This document shows positions 8,981 through 18,146 of a DNA stretch of 64,000 nt, piece by piece; the stretch's first letter is position 1, and every line of letters begins with the position of its first letter. The stretch is from Streptomyces sp. 6-11-2 (GTDB lineage: Bacteria; Actinomycetota; Actinomycetes; Streptomycetales; Streptomycetaceae), in contig NZ_BJOR01000001.1 in NCBI RefSeq assembly GCF_006540305.1, positions 6,262,001 through 6,326,000 on the forward strand, given 5' to 3'. The notes below the pieces were generated by a model, which was given only the letters and a program-made list of their open reading frames with translations, ran no database searches and was not told the origin of the DNA. A program made the position numbers and the translations under genes.

Positions 8981-10240
8981 TCAGCCGGTCGTGCCACCCG
9001 CGACCCACTGGCTCCACGGCATGTTCCAGTCGCTGAGGCCGTTGTCCGGGGCCAGCACGGTCTTGTCCTCGGAGTTCTTGACGATCACGACGTCACCGAT
9101 CATCGAGTTGTCGAAGAACCACGCGGCGGGCCGCTTGCCGTCGTCGCCGCCCTTGACGTCCTTCAGGCCCACGCAGCCGTGGCTGGTGTTGACCTTGCCG
9201 AAGACCGAGTCGGCACTCCAGTAGTTGCCGTGGATGAACGTGCCCGAGGCGGACAGACGCATGGCGTGCGGTACGTCCGCGATGTCGTACGCGGGCTTGC
9301 CGTCCTTCTTCGTGAGGCCGACGGTCGAACCGTTCATGCGGATCTGCTTGAACTTCTCGGAGATGACCATCTGCCCGTTGTACGTGGGGTGTTCGGGGCT
9401 GCCGGACGAGATCGGGATGGTCCTGATCGTCTTGCCGTCCCGTACGACGGTCATCTGCTTCGTCTTGGCGTCGACGGTGCTGATCTGGCTCCGGCCGATC
9501 TTGAACGTGATCGTCTTCTGGACGCCGTGGAGGTCGAGCTTGACGGTGACGGTGGAGCCGGGCTTCCAGTAGTCCCTGGGGCGGAAGTCCAGACGGTCGT
9601 TGTTGAACCAGTGGCCGACGACTTGCTGGCCGCTGCTGGAGCTGACCTGGATCTTCGACTGTACGGCGGCCTTGTCCCTGATCGCCTTGTCGAAGTTGAC
9701 GGTCACCGGCATGCCCACGCCGACGGTCGAGCCGTCCTCGGGGGAGAGGTGCCCGATGAAGCCGTCGGCCGGGGAGGCTGTGGTGATCGTGGCGTACCCG
9801 GTGACGGAGAGGCCCTTGGCGTCCTCGGCTTCTGCGGCGACCTGATACCTGGTGGCCCGCTCCAGCGAGACGTTCGGCTTCCAGGACGTGCCGTCCGCGG
9901 ACAGGGTGCCCGGAATCTCGGCACCGGTCGCGACGGCGGTCATGGTCACCTTGGTGAGCTTGCCCTTACTGACGGTGACCTTGACGGGTTTGCCGGCCCC
10001 GACGCTGTCGGCTCCCCGCGCGGGCGTGATCTTTACTCGGGCTTCGGAAACGTCCGGGGCAGCCGCCTGATCCTGCCGCACCTGCGATTTCGGGTGGTCC
10101 CCGGCGCCGCTGCCGCTGGTGGCGGCGTTGCTGGTGCCGCCCAGGGCCGTGAGTGCGACTACGCCGCCGAGTACGCCGGCCGTGGCGACCAACCCGGTGC
10201 GTCGTTTACGTGCCGTGATCAAACGCTTCTCCCATGTCAC
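8981..10240 (-). CDS. L,D-transpeptidase with Ig-like domains, secreted
   Basis: Cell-wall enzyme forming 3-3 peptidoglycan cross-links, 419 residues from GTG 10240. An N-terminal basic segment and hydrophobic stretch (LVATAGVLGGVVALTALGG) form a signal peptide; there is no lipobox Cys. Two Ig-like segments follow, as in mycobacterial LdtMt2, then a YkuD domain with HGNYW and the catalytic SHGCVGL near the C-terminus. The start is uncertain: GTG 10240 has a weak GAAGAG site, while TTG 10222 has a better placed GGGAGAA, and GTG 10297 is further upstream. The gene stands alone, convergent with the LacI-family gene. Confidence 0.88.
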   Translation of the reverse strand: MTWEKRLITARKRRTGLVATAGVLGGVVALTALGGTSNAATSGSGAGDHPKSQVRQDQAAAPDVSEARVKITPARGADSVGAGKPVKVTVSKGKLTKVTMTAVATGAEIPGTLSADGTSWKPNVSLERATRYQVAAEAEDAKGLSVTGYATITTASPADGFIGHLSPEDGSTVGVGMPVTVNFDKAIRDKAAVQSKIQVSSSSGQQVVGHWFNNDRLDFRPRDYWKPGSTVTVKLDLHGVQKTITFKIGRSQISTVDAKTKQMTVVRDGKTIRTIPISSGSPEHPTYNGQMVISEKFKQIRMNGSTVGLTKKDGKPAYDIADVPHAMRLSASGTFIHGNYWSADSVFGKVNTSHGCVGLKDVKGGDDGKRPAAWFFDNSMIGDVVIVKNSEDKTVLAPDNGLSDWNMPWSQWVAGGTTG

Positions 10241-10297
10241 TGCTCTTCGAATCCCCGGAGCTGACTGCCCGAGGACTGTAACTGGCTTTAGAACCAC

Positions 10298-10805
10298 TTA
10301 TACGCATTCATGCGTCCCGAAATGGGCAAACTGTGGCGAAGCCCACGCATGCCGAGCGCGACGCCGAGACCCTCCTCGGCGGTTCGCCGCTGCCGGGGCC
10401 ACGGCGTGGGTGGTCGCCGTGACGGACTCCGGCGGCATGGCTGCCGACCGTGGGGGAGGGGGCACCGTGCACGACACGGCCGGGATGCACCTGGCGGCCT
10501 CCTCCGGCGCGGCGGCCGTGGGTCTGCCGGCGCGGGACGAAAGGCGGCGGCCGCGCTGCTCGCTCCACGAGGAAACCGAACGGCTTCGTCCCGTCGTCGC
10601 CGGCGGAGTGTTCCGCGCTCCCATGCGGAGTGTGGCCATTCCGTCCAGCGTGCCGTCCGTCTCGTCGTCTCTCGTCGTTGACGAGCGAGAACGTGTGACC
10701 CATGGCACATCGTTGCCGAGGAACTGGGGCGCCGACGCGTCCGACCAGTGATGTGGTGCGGCTCGACAGCACAGTTGCCGTACGAAGCGACCTGGAGACT
10801 CGGTG
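10298..10805. other. intergenic region, no supported gene
   Basis: About 500 bp between the L,D-transpeptidase start and the first copper gene. Several open frames exist on both strands but all have the low-complexity Arg/Ala/Pro composition of shadow frames and none has a convincing ribosome binding site. Reading toward the transpeptidase, a TATAAG hexamer near 10300 is a possible -10 element. I see nothing else. Confidence 0.5.
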
Positions 10806-11069
10806 ATGGACCAGACCCCGCAACGCGCTGAAGGCCCCGTGGCCGAGACGACCCCCAGCGCGCTGCCGCCGCCTGTCCTGTGGGGGTTCCTCCTGCTGCT
10901 GGCACTCATGTTCACCGCCTCCTACGCCGTGGGAGCCTCCGTCGGGCCCGTGGCCCCCGGAATGCACGGAACCCGTACGCCCCAGGACGGCACGGGCGGC
11001 CACGACGGCGCTGATATGGACCGGGGCGATATGGGCGGCACGCACATGAACCACGGAAGCGGGGGCTGA
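10806..11069 (+). CDS. small membrane protein with His/Met/Asp-rich tail, upstream of copper ATPase
   Basis: Protein of 87 residues, one membrane span around residues 24-45 (VLWGFLLLLALMFTASYAV), then a short C-terminal tail rich in His, Met, Asp and Gly (GGHDGADMDRGDMGG, HMNHGSGG). Such tails bind Cu(I). ATG 10806 has GGAG at 10795-10798; GTG 10803 directly before it is an alternative. Its stop overlaps the ATPase start (TGATG), so the two are coupled. I do not recognise a named family; a copper-handling accessory role is inferred from tail and context. Confidence 0.75.
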   Translation: MDQTPQRAEGPVAETTPSALPPPVLWGFLLLLALMFTASYAVGASVGPVAPGMHGTRTPQDGTGGHDGADMDRGDMGGTHMNHGSGG

Positions 11070-13351
11070 TGGCTGCCGAACCGGCATCCCTGGAGGTCGT
11101 CACCGATCTCACCGTCGGCGGAATGACCTGCGCGGCCTGTGTGAAGCGGGTCGAGAAGAAGCTCGGCAAGCTGGACGGCGTCACCGCCACCGTCAACCTG
11201 GCCACCGGCCGTGCCCGGGTCAGTCATCCGCCGCGGGTCGGCCCGGAGCAGCTGATCGCCGCCGTCGAGCAGGCCGGCTGCACGGCCGCGTTGCCCGAGC
11301 CGCCCCGAGCCCGGCGTGAGGAGCACGCTGACGACGAGCCTGCGGAACCGCGGCAGGAACGCGACCGGCTGATCGTCACGGCCCTGCTCGCGGTTCCCGT
11401 GCTCGTCCTGTCGATGGCTCCCGGTACGCAGTTCCGCAACTGGCAGTGGCTGTGCTTCGTGCTCTCCGCACCGGTCGCCGTGTGGGGGGCTTGGCCCTTC
11501 CATCGGCGCGCGGTGCGCGGGGTGCGTCACGCGGCGGCGACCATGGACACGCTGGTGTCGCTCGGCGTGACGGCCTCGTTCTCCTGGTCGGCGTACGCGC
11601 TCTTCCTCGGCGGCGCGGGCGCCCCCGGGATGCGGATGCCGTTCAGCCTCGTGCCCTCGACCTCCCACGGTGTCGCGCACCTCTACCTGGAAGCGGCCGT
11701 CGGGGTGCCCCTGTTCGTGCTCGCGGGCCGCTTCCTGGAGGCGCGGGCCCGCCGGGGAACAGGCGCCGCGCTGCGCTCGCTGGCCCGCATCGCGGCCAAG
11801 GAGGTGTCGGTACGCAATGCCGGCGGGGAAAGACTCGTTCCCATGGAGGAACTGCGGGTCGGGCAGGTCTTCGTGGTCCGGCCCGGGGAGCGCGTCGCCA
11901 CCGACGGCACGGTGGTCGAGGGCAGCTCCGCCATCGATCTCGCGCTGGTCACCGGGGAGAGTGAGCCGGTGGAGGCCGGTCCGGGCGACTCGGTGGTCGG
12001 CGGAGCCGTCAACGTCGGCGGGCTGCTGCTCGTGCAGGCCACGGCGGTCGGCGCCGACACCCAACTGGCCCGCATCACACGGCTGGTGACCGAGGCCCAG
12101 GCCGGGAAGGCGCGGGCGCAGCGCCTCGCCGACACGGTCGCCGGAGTGTTCGTCCCAGTGGTGCTGGCCCTGGCCGCCACCACGCTGGGATTCTGGCTGG
12201 GTGCCGGCGTGGAGCCGCAGGCCGCGATCACCGCATGCGTGGCCGTGCTCGTCGTCGCCTGCCCGTGCGCACTCGGCCTGGCCACCCCGACCGCGCTGAT
12301 GGCCGCAACCGGGCGGGGCGCTGAGCTGGGTGTCCTCGTCAAGGGCGCCGAGGCTCTGGAGGGGTTGCAGCACATCGATGCCGTGGTGCTGGACAAGACC
12401 GGCACGCTCACGTCCGGCCATATGAGCGTCGCCAAAGTCACCACCGTGCCCGACGGGCTCGGCACGGAGGCGGTGCTGCGACTCGCGGGGGCCGTCGAGC
12501 AGGGCTCGGAGCATCCGCTCGGCCGGGCCGTCACGGCATACGCCGGGCGGATCCTGAGCGGGCAACGCCTGCCCGACGTGCGTGACTTCGTCGCGCTGCC
12601 GGGGCGTGGCATACGCGGCGCGGTGGAGGAGTACCAAGTCGAAGTCCTGGTTCCGGACGACGAGTTGCCGCAGGCCCTCGCGGGCGCACTGCCGGCCGCC
12701 GAAGCCGCCGCGCACACGGTGGTCATGGTCCGGGTGGACGGGAGAGCGGAAGCCCTGATCGGGATCGGGGACGTCCTGCGGCCGGGAAGCTACCGGGCCG
12801 TGGACCGGCTGCGGCGGCTGGGCGTGCGCCCCGTCCTCGCCACTGGTGACGGCGAGGTGGCCGCCCGGGCCGTCGCGGCGGAGCTGGGCATCGACGAGGT
12901 GCACGCCCGGTGCACGCCCGAGGGCAAGGGTGCCCTCGTACGCGAGTTGCAGGCCGAGGGCCACCGGGTCGCCGTCGTCGGCGACGGTGTCAACGACGCC
13001 GCCGCCCTGGCCGGCGCCGATCTGGGCATCGCCATGGGGAGCGGCACGGACGTGGCGATCGGGGCCGCGGACGTGACGCTGGTCCGGGGCGACATCGAGG
13101 CCCTGGCGGACGCGGTACGGCTCGCCCGCACCGCACTCGGCACCATCCGGACCAACCTGGCATGGGCGTTCGGCTACAACGTCGTCACCGTGCCGCTCGC
13201 CATGGTCGGTCTCCTCAACCCGATGCTCGCGGCCGCGGCGATGTCCGCCAGCTCCCTGCTCGTGGTCGGCAACAGCCTGCGGCTGCGCGTCTGGCAGCCG
13301 TCGCGCGCGTCCGGGCGCAAGCGGCCGCCGGCCCCTCGGAGCATGCCGTGA
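11069..13351 (+). CDS. copA: Cu(I)-exporting P1B-type ATPase, CopA-like
   Basis: Integral membrane ATPase of 760 residues that pumps Cu(I) or Ag(I) out of the cytoplasm. One N-terminal HMA domain carries GMTCAAC (Cys21, Cys24). The transport motif CPCALG has Cys398-Pro-Cys400, the phosphorylation motif DKTGTLT begins at Asp442, SEHPLG and GDGVNDAAAL are present, and the last spans contain YN and MSASS, the P1B-1 (copper) signature. Translation is coupled to the small His/Met-rich protein upstream. A PCuAC-like protein follows 70 bp later. A CsoR-type copper repressor is not seen nearby. Confidence 0.93.
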   Translation: MAAEPASLEVVTDLTVGGMTCAACVKRVEKKLGKLDGVTATVNLATGRARVSHPPRVGPEQLIAAVEQAGCTAALPEPPRARREEHADDEPAEPRQERDRLIVTALLAVPVLVLSMAPGTQFRNWQWLCFVLSAPVAVWGAWPFHRRAVRGVRHAAATMDTLVSLGVTASFSWSAYALFLGGAGAPGMRMPFSLVPSTSHGVAHLYLEAAVGVPLFVLAGRFLEARARRGTGAALRSLARIAAKEVSVRNAGGERLVPMEELRVGQVFVVRPGERVATDGTVVEGSSAIDLALVTGESEPVEAGPGDSVVGGAVNVGGLLLVQATAVGADTQLARITRLVTEAQAGKARAQRLADTVAGVFVPVVLALAATTLGFWLGAGVEPQAAITACVAVLVVACPCALGLATPTALMAATGRGAELGVLVKGAEALEGLQHIDAVVLDKTGTLTSGHMSVAKVTTVPDGLGTEAVLRLAGAVEQGSEHPLGRAVTAYAGRILSGQRLPDVRDFVALPGRGIRGAVEEYQVEVLVPDDELPQALAGALPAAEAAAHTVVMVRVDGRAEALIGIGDVLRPGSYRAVDRLRRLGVRPVLATGDGEVAARAVAAELGIDEVHARCTPEGKGALVRELQAEGHRVAVVGDGVNDAAALAGADLGIAMGSGTDVAIGAADVTLVRGDIEALADAVRLARTALGTIRTNLAWAFGYNVVTVPLAMVGLLNPMLAAAAMSASSLLVVGNSLRLRVWQPSRASGRKRPPAPRSMP

Positions 13352-13421
13352 CGTCCTCTTCCACCAGGGGACGGCCCCACACCCGTCCCCGCCGCTCGAC
13401 GCCGACCGGGAGTGCCCGCCG

Positions 13422-13940
13422 ATGACAGCCCACCCCTGGATCCCCACCCGCCGCCGCCTCACCGATACCCTGCTCGCGGCGATGGCCCCCGTGTGCGCCT
13501 GCGTCCTCGCTCTGGGCGGCCTGTCGGTGTGGGCCGCCTCCGGAAACGCGGGCAGCCCACCGCGCATAGGGGTCACCCACGCACGGCTCTACCTGCCGTT
13601 CGGGGACGTGCCCGAGACGGCTGCGTTCTTCAGGGTCACCAACACAGGCGACGCACCGGACCGGTTGGTGCAGGTGACCTCACCCGCCGTCGTGGGAGGG
13701 ATCTCCCTCAGCCGCCACCGGATGAGCAAGGGGGCATCCGGCTACCGTGAGGCAACGGACAGCCTGCCGGTTCCGGCCGGCGGCACGCTGGACATGTCAC
13801 CGCACACCGGCGACGTCACCGTGCCGGTCACCAGGCGGTGGCAGGCCGGCGATCTGGTGCCCTTCGTCCTGCACTTCGAACACGCGGGACGCGTCGAGGC
13901 CCTCGCCGTGGTTGTCCGCCCCGGCCAGGACGGGGCGTGA
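13422..13940 (+). CDS. membrane-anchored PCu(A)C-like copper chaperone
   Basis: Protein of 172 residues with an N-terminal signal/anchor (residues 19-41), then a single beta-domain of the PCuAC (DUF461) family, which carries copper outside the membrane for cuproenzymes. Family landmarks include GDVPETAAFFRVTNTGD, SRHRMSKGASGYRE and PAGGTLDMSPHTGDV. His and Met residues match the HX10MX21HXM type of site only loosely. It follows the copper ATPase by 70 bp and is probably in the same operon. Confidence 0.8.
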   Translation: MTAHPWIPTRRRLTDTLLAAMAPVCACVLALGGLSVWAASGNAGSPPRIGVTHARLYLPFGDVPETAAFFRVTNTGDAPDRLVQVTSPAVVGGISLSRHRMSKGASGYREATDSLPVPAGGTLDMSPHTGDVTVPVTRRWQAGDLVPFVLHFEHAGRVEALAVVVRPGQDGA

Positions 13941-14110
13941 CCGATCGGGGACAACCAGGCGTGCGGCCCGGCCCCACCCACCCGTCCTGTACGGGCAGGC
14001 GGGCCCGGTGGTGAGCGTGCTCGCGCCACGAGGGCGAAACCCTGGCACCTCCCCGGGGAACTCACCGGCCTCTCCATCCGACTGCTCTGGTGACGAAGCG
14101 GGGAGGTGGC

Positions 14111-14746
14111 ATGGAGGGGTTGGACGTCCGGATGTCCGGCGTCGTGTGCCGGCACGGCCGGGTCGAAGCGGTGCGCGAGGTGTGCCTCGACATCGCGGCG
14201 GGGCAGCGGGTGGCGCTGACCGGCACCAACGGATCGGGCAAGACGACGCTGCTGCGTGCCGTTCTCGGCCTGCACCGGCAGTTCGCCGGCCGGATCCTGG
14301 TCGGGGGGCGGGACACCCGGAGCGCGGCCGAGTGGGCATGGCGGCGCCGGACCTGCGCGTGGATCCCGCAGAAGCCGGCGACCGGCCGGTTTCCGCTGCT
14401 GGGCCGGGAGTTGCTGGCGAGCAGCGCGTCCGGCGCCGAAGCGGTCGAGGCGGCGGACAAGCTCGGCGTCGGGCATCTCGCCGACCGGCCGCTGCACACG
14501 TTGTCCGGGGGCCAGCTCCAGCGTATGTACCTGGCACGGGCGGTGGGTTGCGTCGCCGCGGGGGCAGGGGTGCTGCTGGCCGACGAGCCCACCGCCGCAC
14601 TCGACTTCTCCGGCCAGGAGGAGGCGGCCGACGTGCTGCTGTCCCTGCCGGTGACCGTTGTGGTCGTCACCCACGACCGAGCCCTTGCCGACCGCTGCGA
14701 CCGGGTGCTGGAGATGGCCGCGGGCCGGCTGCGGGAGGTCCGGTGA
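14111..14746 (+). CDS. metal ABC transporter ATP-binding protein, ZnuC-like
   Basis: ATPase subunit of 211 residues. Walker A is GTNGSGKTTLL, the Q-loop is in WIPQKPATGRF, the signature is LSGGQLQRMYLARAV and Walker B is VLLADEPTAALD, with switch His in VVTHDRALAD. It is shorter than most ZnuC proteins (about 250). ATG 14111 has GGGAGG at 14101-14106; the upstream GTG 14090 in frame is less likely. It overlaps the permease start by 4 bp (GTGA). Confidence 0.87.
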   Translation: MEGLDVRMSGVVCRHGRVEAVREVCLDIAAGQRVALTGTNGSGKTTLLRAVLGLHRQFAGRILVGGRDTRSAAEWAWRRRTCAWIPQKPATGRFPLLGRELLASSASGAEAVEAADKLGVGHLADRPLHTLSGGQLQRMYLARAVGCVAAGAGVLLADEPTAALDFSGQEEAADVLLSLPVTVVVVTHDRALADRCDRVLEMAAGRLREVR

Positions 14747-15612
14747 GCGTTCTGGCCGCGGCCGACGTCGGCCAGCTGCTGCAGCTCGTGCCCGTCCAGC
14801 GAGCGGGCGCCGCCCTGTTGGTGGCGGCCGTCGGGCTGCCCGTGATCGGGGTCGTCATCGTCGGTCTCGACATCATGCCGGTGCGGTTCGCGATGATGCA
14901 CGTGGCGCTGCTGGGCATCGCGGTGGCTCTGCTGACCGGACTCGATCCGATGCTGTGCGCGCTGGTGGCGTGTGCGCTCGCCGGGGCCGGGGTCGCGCCC
15001 CTGGCCCGCACCCCGGACGGACTGTCCGGTGCGATGGGCCTGCTGATGAGCCTGGCGATCGCGGCCGCGCTGCTCGTGCTCGCCGTCTCGGGCGTCAACG
15101 CGGCGGGAGCCTTCGCGCTGCTGTGGGGATCCATCCTCTCGGTCGGCAGCGCGGACCTCTGGCTGCTGGCCGCACTGGCCGTCGCCGTGCCGGGCCTGTT
15201 CTGGTGGCGCAGGAGGGACATCGCGCTTCTTCTCTACGACCGTGAGCTCGCCCTGTCCTCGGGCGTACGCGTCGAGCGGCTCACCCTCCTGCTGCTCGTC
15301 CTGGTCGCGGTGTCGGTCGCCGGGGCGATCAAGCTCACCGGCGCCCTGCTCGTCGACGCGCTCACTCTCCTGCCCGCCCTCGCCGCACGGCGGTTGGGCC
15401 GTTCCCTGTCCTCCATCGTCCTCTGGGCGGTCGGTACCGGCGTCGTCGTGAACCTGACCGGGTTCCTCATCGCGCTCCGTTTCGACTGGCCGCCCGGACC
15501 CGTCCTGGTCCTCACCTCCGGCGTGGTCGTCCTCGCCGTGCATCTCGTACCCGAACGGAGAATCAGCTCATGGCGCGCATCCGCGGCCCCGTCACTTCCG
15601 TCCTCGCACTGA
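14743..15612 (+). CDS. metal ABC transporter permease, ZnuB-like (ABC-3)
   Basis: Membrane subunit of 289 residues with seven to eight hydrophobic spans, of the ABC-3 (ZnuB/TroC) family. Characteristic segments are RFAMMHVALLGIAVAL and GAIKLTGALLVDALTLLPA. GTG 14743 overlaps the ATPase stop. The 3' end overlaps the binding-protein gene by 43 bp in another frame, an unusually long same-strand overlap that suggests tight coupling. Confidence 0.85.
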   Translation: MSVLAAADVGQLLQLVPVQRAGAALLVAAVGLPVIGVVIVGLDIMPVRFAMMHVALLGIAVALLTGLDPMLCALVACALAGAGVAPLARTPDGLSGAMGLLMSLAIAAALLVLAVSGVNAAGAFALLWGSILSVGSADLWLLAALAVAVPGLFWWRRRDIALLLYDRELALSSGVRVERLTLLLLVLVAVSVAGAIKLTGALLVDALTLLPALAARRLGRSLSSIVLWAVGTGVVVNLTGFLIALRFDWPPGPVLVLTSGVVVLAVHLVPERRISSWRASAAPSLPSSH

Positions 15613-16397
15613 CCCTCGGCACCGCGCTCTCGCTCACCGGCTGCGGCAGCGAGAACACCCCGTCGTCCTCCTCGTCCTCCTCGTCCGAGGCGAAGCCCGG
15701 GGGCACGAACGAGGGCGCCCCGGTCGTCGTCGCCACCACGAGCTGGGAGGGCGCCTTCGCCAAGGCCGCAGGGGCGAGGGACGTCAAGATCATTGTCCCG
15801 GAGTCGGTGCAGCACGCTCCCGACTACGACCCGAAGCCGTCCGACCTGGCGGCCGTGGCGGGCGCCGACTTCGTGCTGTACGCGCCCTTCGAGCCCTACG
15901 CCGCGAAGTTCAAGGAGGCAGCCGGGTCGAACGCCAGGCTGGTCGAGGTCGACCTCGACAACGACGCCGACAAGGCCAAGGCCGAGGTGACCCGTTTGGG
16001 CAAGATGTTCGGCACCGAAGAGGCTGCCGCCAAGTGGATCACGTCCTTCGACACCGAGTACGCCACGTTGCAGAAGGACCTCAAGGCCGCCTGGCCGGAC
16101 GGCAAGGCGCCGACCGTCGTCGCTCAGATGTTCTCGACGTGGTCGGCGAAGATGGCGGGCGCGAACCTGGTCGGTACGTACGGCCCCGAGGCGGTGACGG
16201 CCAAGCAGCTGTCCGACCTCTCGAAGAAGAGGCCGCAACTCGTCCTGGACAACGTCCATATGACGACTGGCAAGGTGCTTCCCGACTCGCGTGCGCACCA
16301 GGTGGAGATCGTCAACTATCCGGCCGAGGACCTGGATCTGCTGGCCGTGTACAGGAACGCGGCGACGGCGGTGGAGAAGGCGATGGCCTCATCCTGA
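15570..16397 (+). CDS. metal-binding lipoprotein of ABC transporter, short ZnuA/TroA-like
   Basis: Extracytoplasmic metal receptor, 275 residues. Lipoprotein signal with lipobox LTGC (Cys25), then a Ser-rich tether. The first metal-site segment is QHAPDYDPKPSD, equivalent to the DPHxYEPTPSD of ZnuA. The usual second ligand motif (DPHxWLDP) is not recognisable, and His residues elsewhere are few (NVHM, RAHQ), so metal and affinity are uncertain. ATG 15570 is preceded by GGAGA and lies inside the permease gene. Zinc, manganese or copper are all possible; the copper genes upstream make copper worth testing. Confidence 0.85.
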   Translation: MARIRGPVTSVLALTLGTALSLTGCGSENTPSSSSSSSSEAKPGGTNEGAPVVVATTSWEGAFAKAAGARDVKIIVPESVQHAPDYDPKPSDLAAVAGADFVLYAPFEPYAAKFKEAAGSNARLVEVDLDNDADKAKAEVTRLGKMFGTEEAAAKWITSFDTEYATLQKDLKAAWPDGKAPTVVAQMFSTWSAKMAGANLVGTYGPEAVTAKQLSDLSKKRPQLVLDNVHMTTGKVLPDSRAHQVEIVNYPAEDLDLLAVYRNAATAVEKAMASS

Positions 16398-16422
16398 GCC
16401 GCAGCCGGGGCGGACACGCGCA

Positions 16423-16459
16423 GGGAGGGCCGCCCGGAGTGTCACCGGGCGGCCCTCCC
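16423..16459. terminator. strong bidirectional terminator hairpin
   Basis: Perfect 15-bp inverted repeat (GGGAGGGCCGCCCGG at 16423-16437 and its complement at 16445-16459) with a 7-nt loop. It lies in the 75-bp gap between the convergent metal-binding lipoprotein and acyl-CoA ligase genes. Confidence 0.85.
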
Positions 16460-16472
16460 GCTCACCGGCGGG

Positions 16473-18146
16473 TCAGCCGGCCGATGCCAGAGGCCGCCGC
16501 TCCTCCGCCTGAGCCGTGCACTGTTCCCGTAGTGCCACCCGGTCCGGCTTGCCCGCCGGCGTCAGCGGCAACTCGCCCAGCACCAGCAGTCGTTCCGGGT
16601 GCTTGCGCCGCTCGAGACCACGGGTTCCGAGGTGGGCGCACAGCTCTTCCAGCGTGGGCGCCGCGCCGTCCCGCGGCACAATGCAGGCCGCGAGCCGCTC
16701 ACCCATCAACGGGTCGCTTACGCCCACGCACACCACGTCCCGCACACCCGGATGCGTGGCGAGTTCGAGCTCCACCTCCGCCGGGCTGATGTTGGCCCCG
16801 CCCCGGATCACCACGTCTTTGAGCCGCCCGACGACCCTCAGCGTCCCGTCCTGGTCGATGAGTCCCAGGTCCCCGGTGCGCACCCAGCCGTCCGCCGTGC
16901 GGTAGCGGGAGTCGAGGTCGGGCGCGGCGACATAGCACAGCGGGGTCATCGGACCGCGGGCCATGATCTCGCCGACCGTACCCCGGGGCACCTCCTCCAG
17001 CTCGTGGGCGCCGGGGAGGGTGATCCGTATGTCGGCGACCCGGGGATCGGGGCGCCCCGCGGCGACGCCGGGCCGCCCGTCACCGTCGGAGGACTCATCC
17101 ACCAGCCCGGTGTGGCAGTTGACGCCGTCCGCCGAGCCGTAGAGGTTCACGACCGGACAGCCGAAGGCCTCGCGTGCCTCCGCTGCCGTGGCCCGGTCCA
17201 GCGGTGAGCCTCCGACGATCACGGCCGTGGGCGGGGTGAACTCCGGCCGGCCGTTCTCCGCCATGCGGTCCAGCATCATCCGGATCATGGTCGGCACGCC
17301 CAGGACATGGGTGGGCCGGTGCTCGACGAGTGCCGCCAGCGCCGCCTCCGGGGTGAAGGCGTCGAGCAGGACCAGGGTCCCGCCGTGCCGGGCGAGTGTC
17401 ACGGCAGTGCCGTTGCTGCCGAACGCCGAGGCCAGCGGCACGAGGAAAAGACAGCGCGGCGGGCGCCTGTCCGGCATGAGGGAGCCGAGGAAGTTGCCGC
17501 GCCCACCGGCCAGGGCGTTGTGCGAGTAGGCCACCATCTTCGGCTCGGCCTCGGAGCCGGACGACACCAGGATGCGGGCGGCGGAGTCGGGGTGGGGGCG
17601 GGCCGGGACCAGAGCCTTCGGGTCGGTGCGCAGCAACGTCGAGAGCGCGACGGCCCCCTCGGGTGCGGCTCCCGAGGCGATCACCGTCCGCAGCGCGGGC
17701 AACTCACCGGCGACTGCCAGCAGGTCGGCCGCATGGTGGTTGCCCCGGTGTTCGGCCGCCGCGATCACCGCGACCGCCTCGGATCTGCGCAGCAGCGACG
17801 CCGCCTCGCGCCCGCCGCGCCCGACGGGGAAGGGCAGCGCGACCGCGCCCAGGGCGGCCAGCGCCAGGTCGACGACGACGGCGTCGCGTCCGTTGGGAAG
17901 CTGGACGCCGACGACGTCGCCGGCACGTATGCCGAGTCCGGCGAGTCCAGCGGCGAGACATCGGGCCTTGCGGTCCAGCGCGGTGTAACAGAGTCTGCCC
18001 TTGGCGTCGAGGACGGCCGTGTGGTGCGGATCGGCGATCCGGCGGGCGCGGTAGAGGCTGTAGAGGTCGAGGTCGGGGCAGCTTCCGTCCACGGCCCAGG
18101 TACGGCGCAGTTCGGCGGGCAGCAGGTCGTGCAGGGCGACGGTCAT
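16473..18146 (-). CDS. class I adenylate-forming acyl-CoA ligase
   Basis: AMP-binding enzyme of 557 residues, activating a carboxylic acid as acyl-AMP and then probably CoA thioester. The P-loop motif is degenerate (SSGSEAEPKMVAYSHNAL instead of TSGTTGxPKG). Other motifs are clear: NLYGSADGVN, YRTADGWVRTGDLG, GRLKDVVIRGGANISPAEVE and the C-terminal catalytic Lys in LTPAGKPDRV. ATG 18146 overlaps the CaiB/BaiF stop by ATGA. Together with that gene and the divergent acyl-CoA dehydrogenase it forms a small acyl-CoA module; the acid is unknown. Confidence 0.87.
   Translation of the reverse strand: MTVALHDLLPAELRRTWAVDGSCPDLDLYSLYRARRIADPHHTAVLDAKGRLCYTALDRKARCLAAGLAGLGIRAGDVVGVQLPNGRDAVVVDLALAALGAVALPFPVGRGGREAASLLRRSEAVAVIAAAEHRGNHHAADLLAVAGELPALRTVIASGAAPEGAVALSTLLRTDPKALVPARPHPDSAARILVSSGSEAEPKMVAYSHNALAGGRGNFLGSLMPDRRPPRCLFLVPLASAFGSNGTAVTLARHGGTLVLLDAFTPEAALAALVEHRPTHVLGVPTMIRMMLDRMAENGRPEFTPPTAVIVGGSPLDRATAAEAREAFGCPVVNLYGSADGVNCHTGLVDESSDGDGRPGVAAGRPDPRVADIRITLPGAHELEEVPRGTVGEIMARGPMTPLCYVAAPDLDSRYRTADGWVRTGDLGLIDQDGTLRVVGRLKDVVIRGGANISPAEVELELATHPGVRDVVCVGVSDPLMGERLAACIVPRDGAAPTLEELCAHLGTRGLERRKHPERLLVLGELPLTPAGKPDRVALREQCTAQAEERRPLASAG

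Noticed and set aside
10298..10751. Several frames of 120-260 codons upstream of the copper genes
   Set aside because: All are mutually overlapping on both strands with shadow composition and no recognisable motif.
10922..13576. Open frame of 884 codons on the minus strand
   Set aside because: Antisense to the copper ATPase; low-complexity translation.
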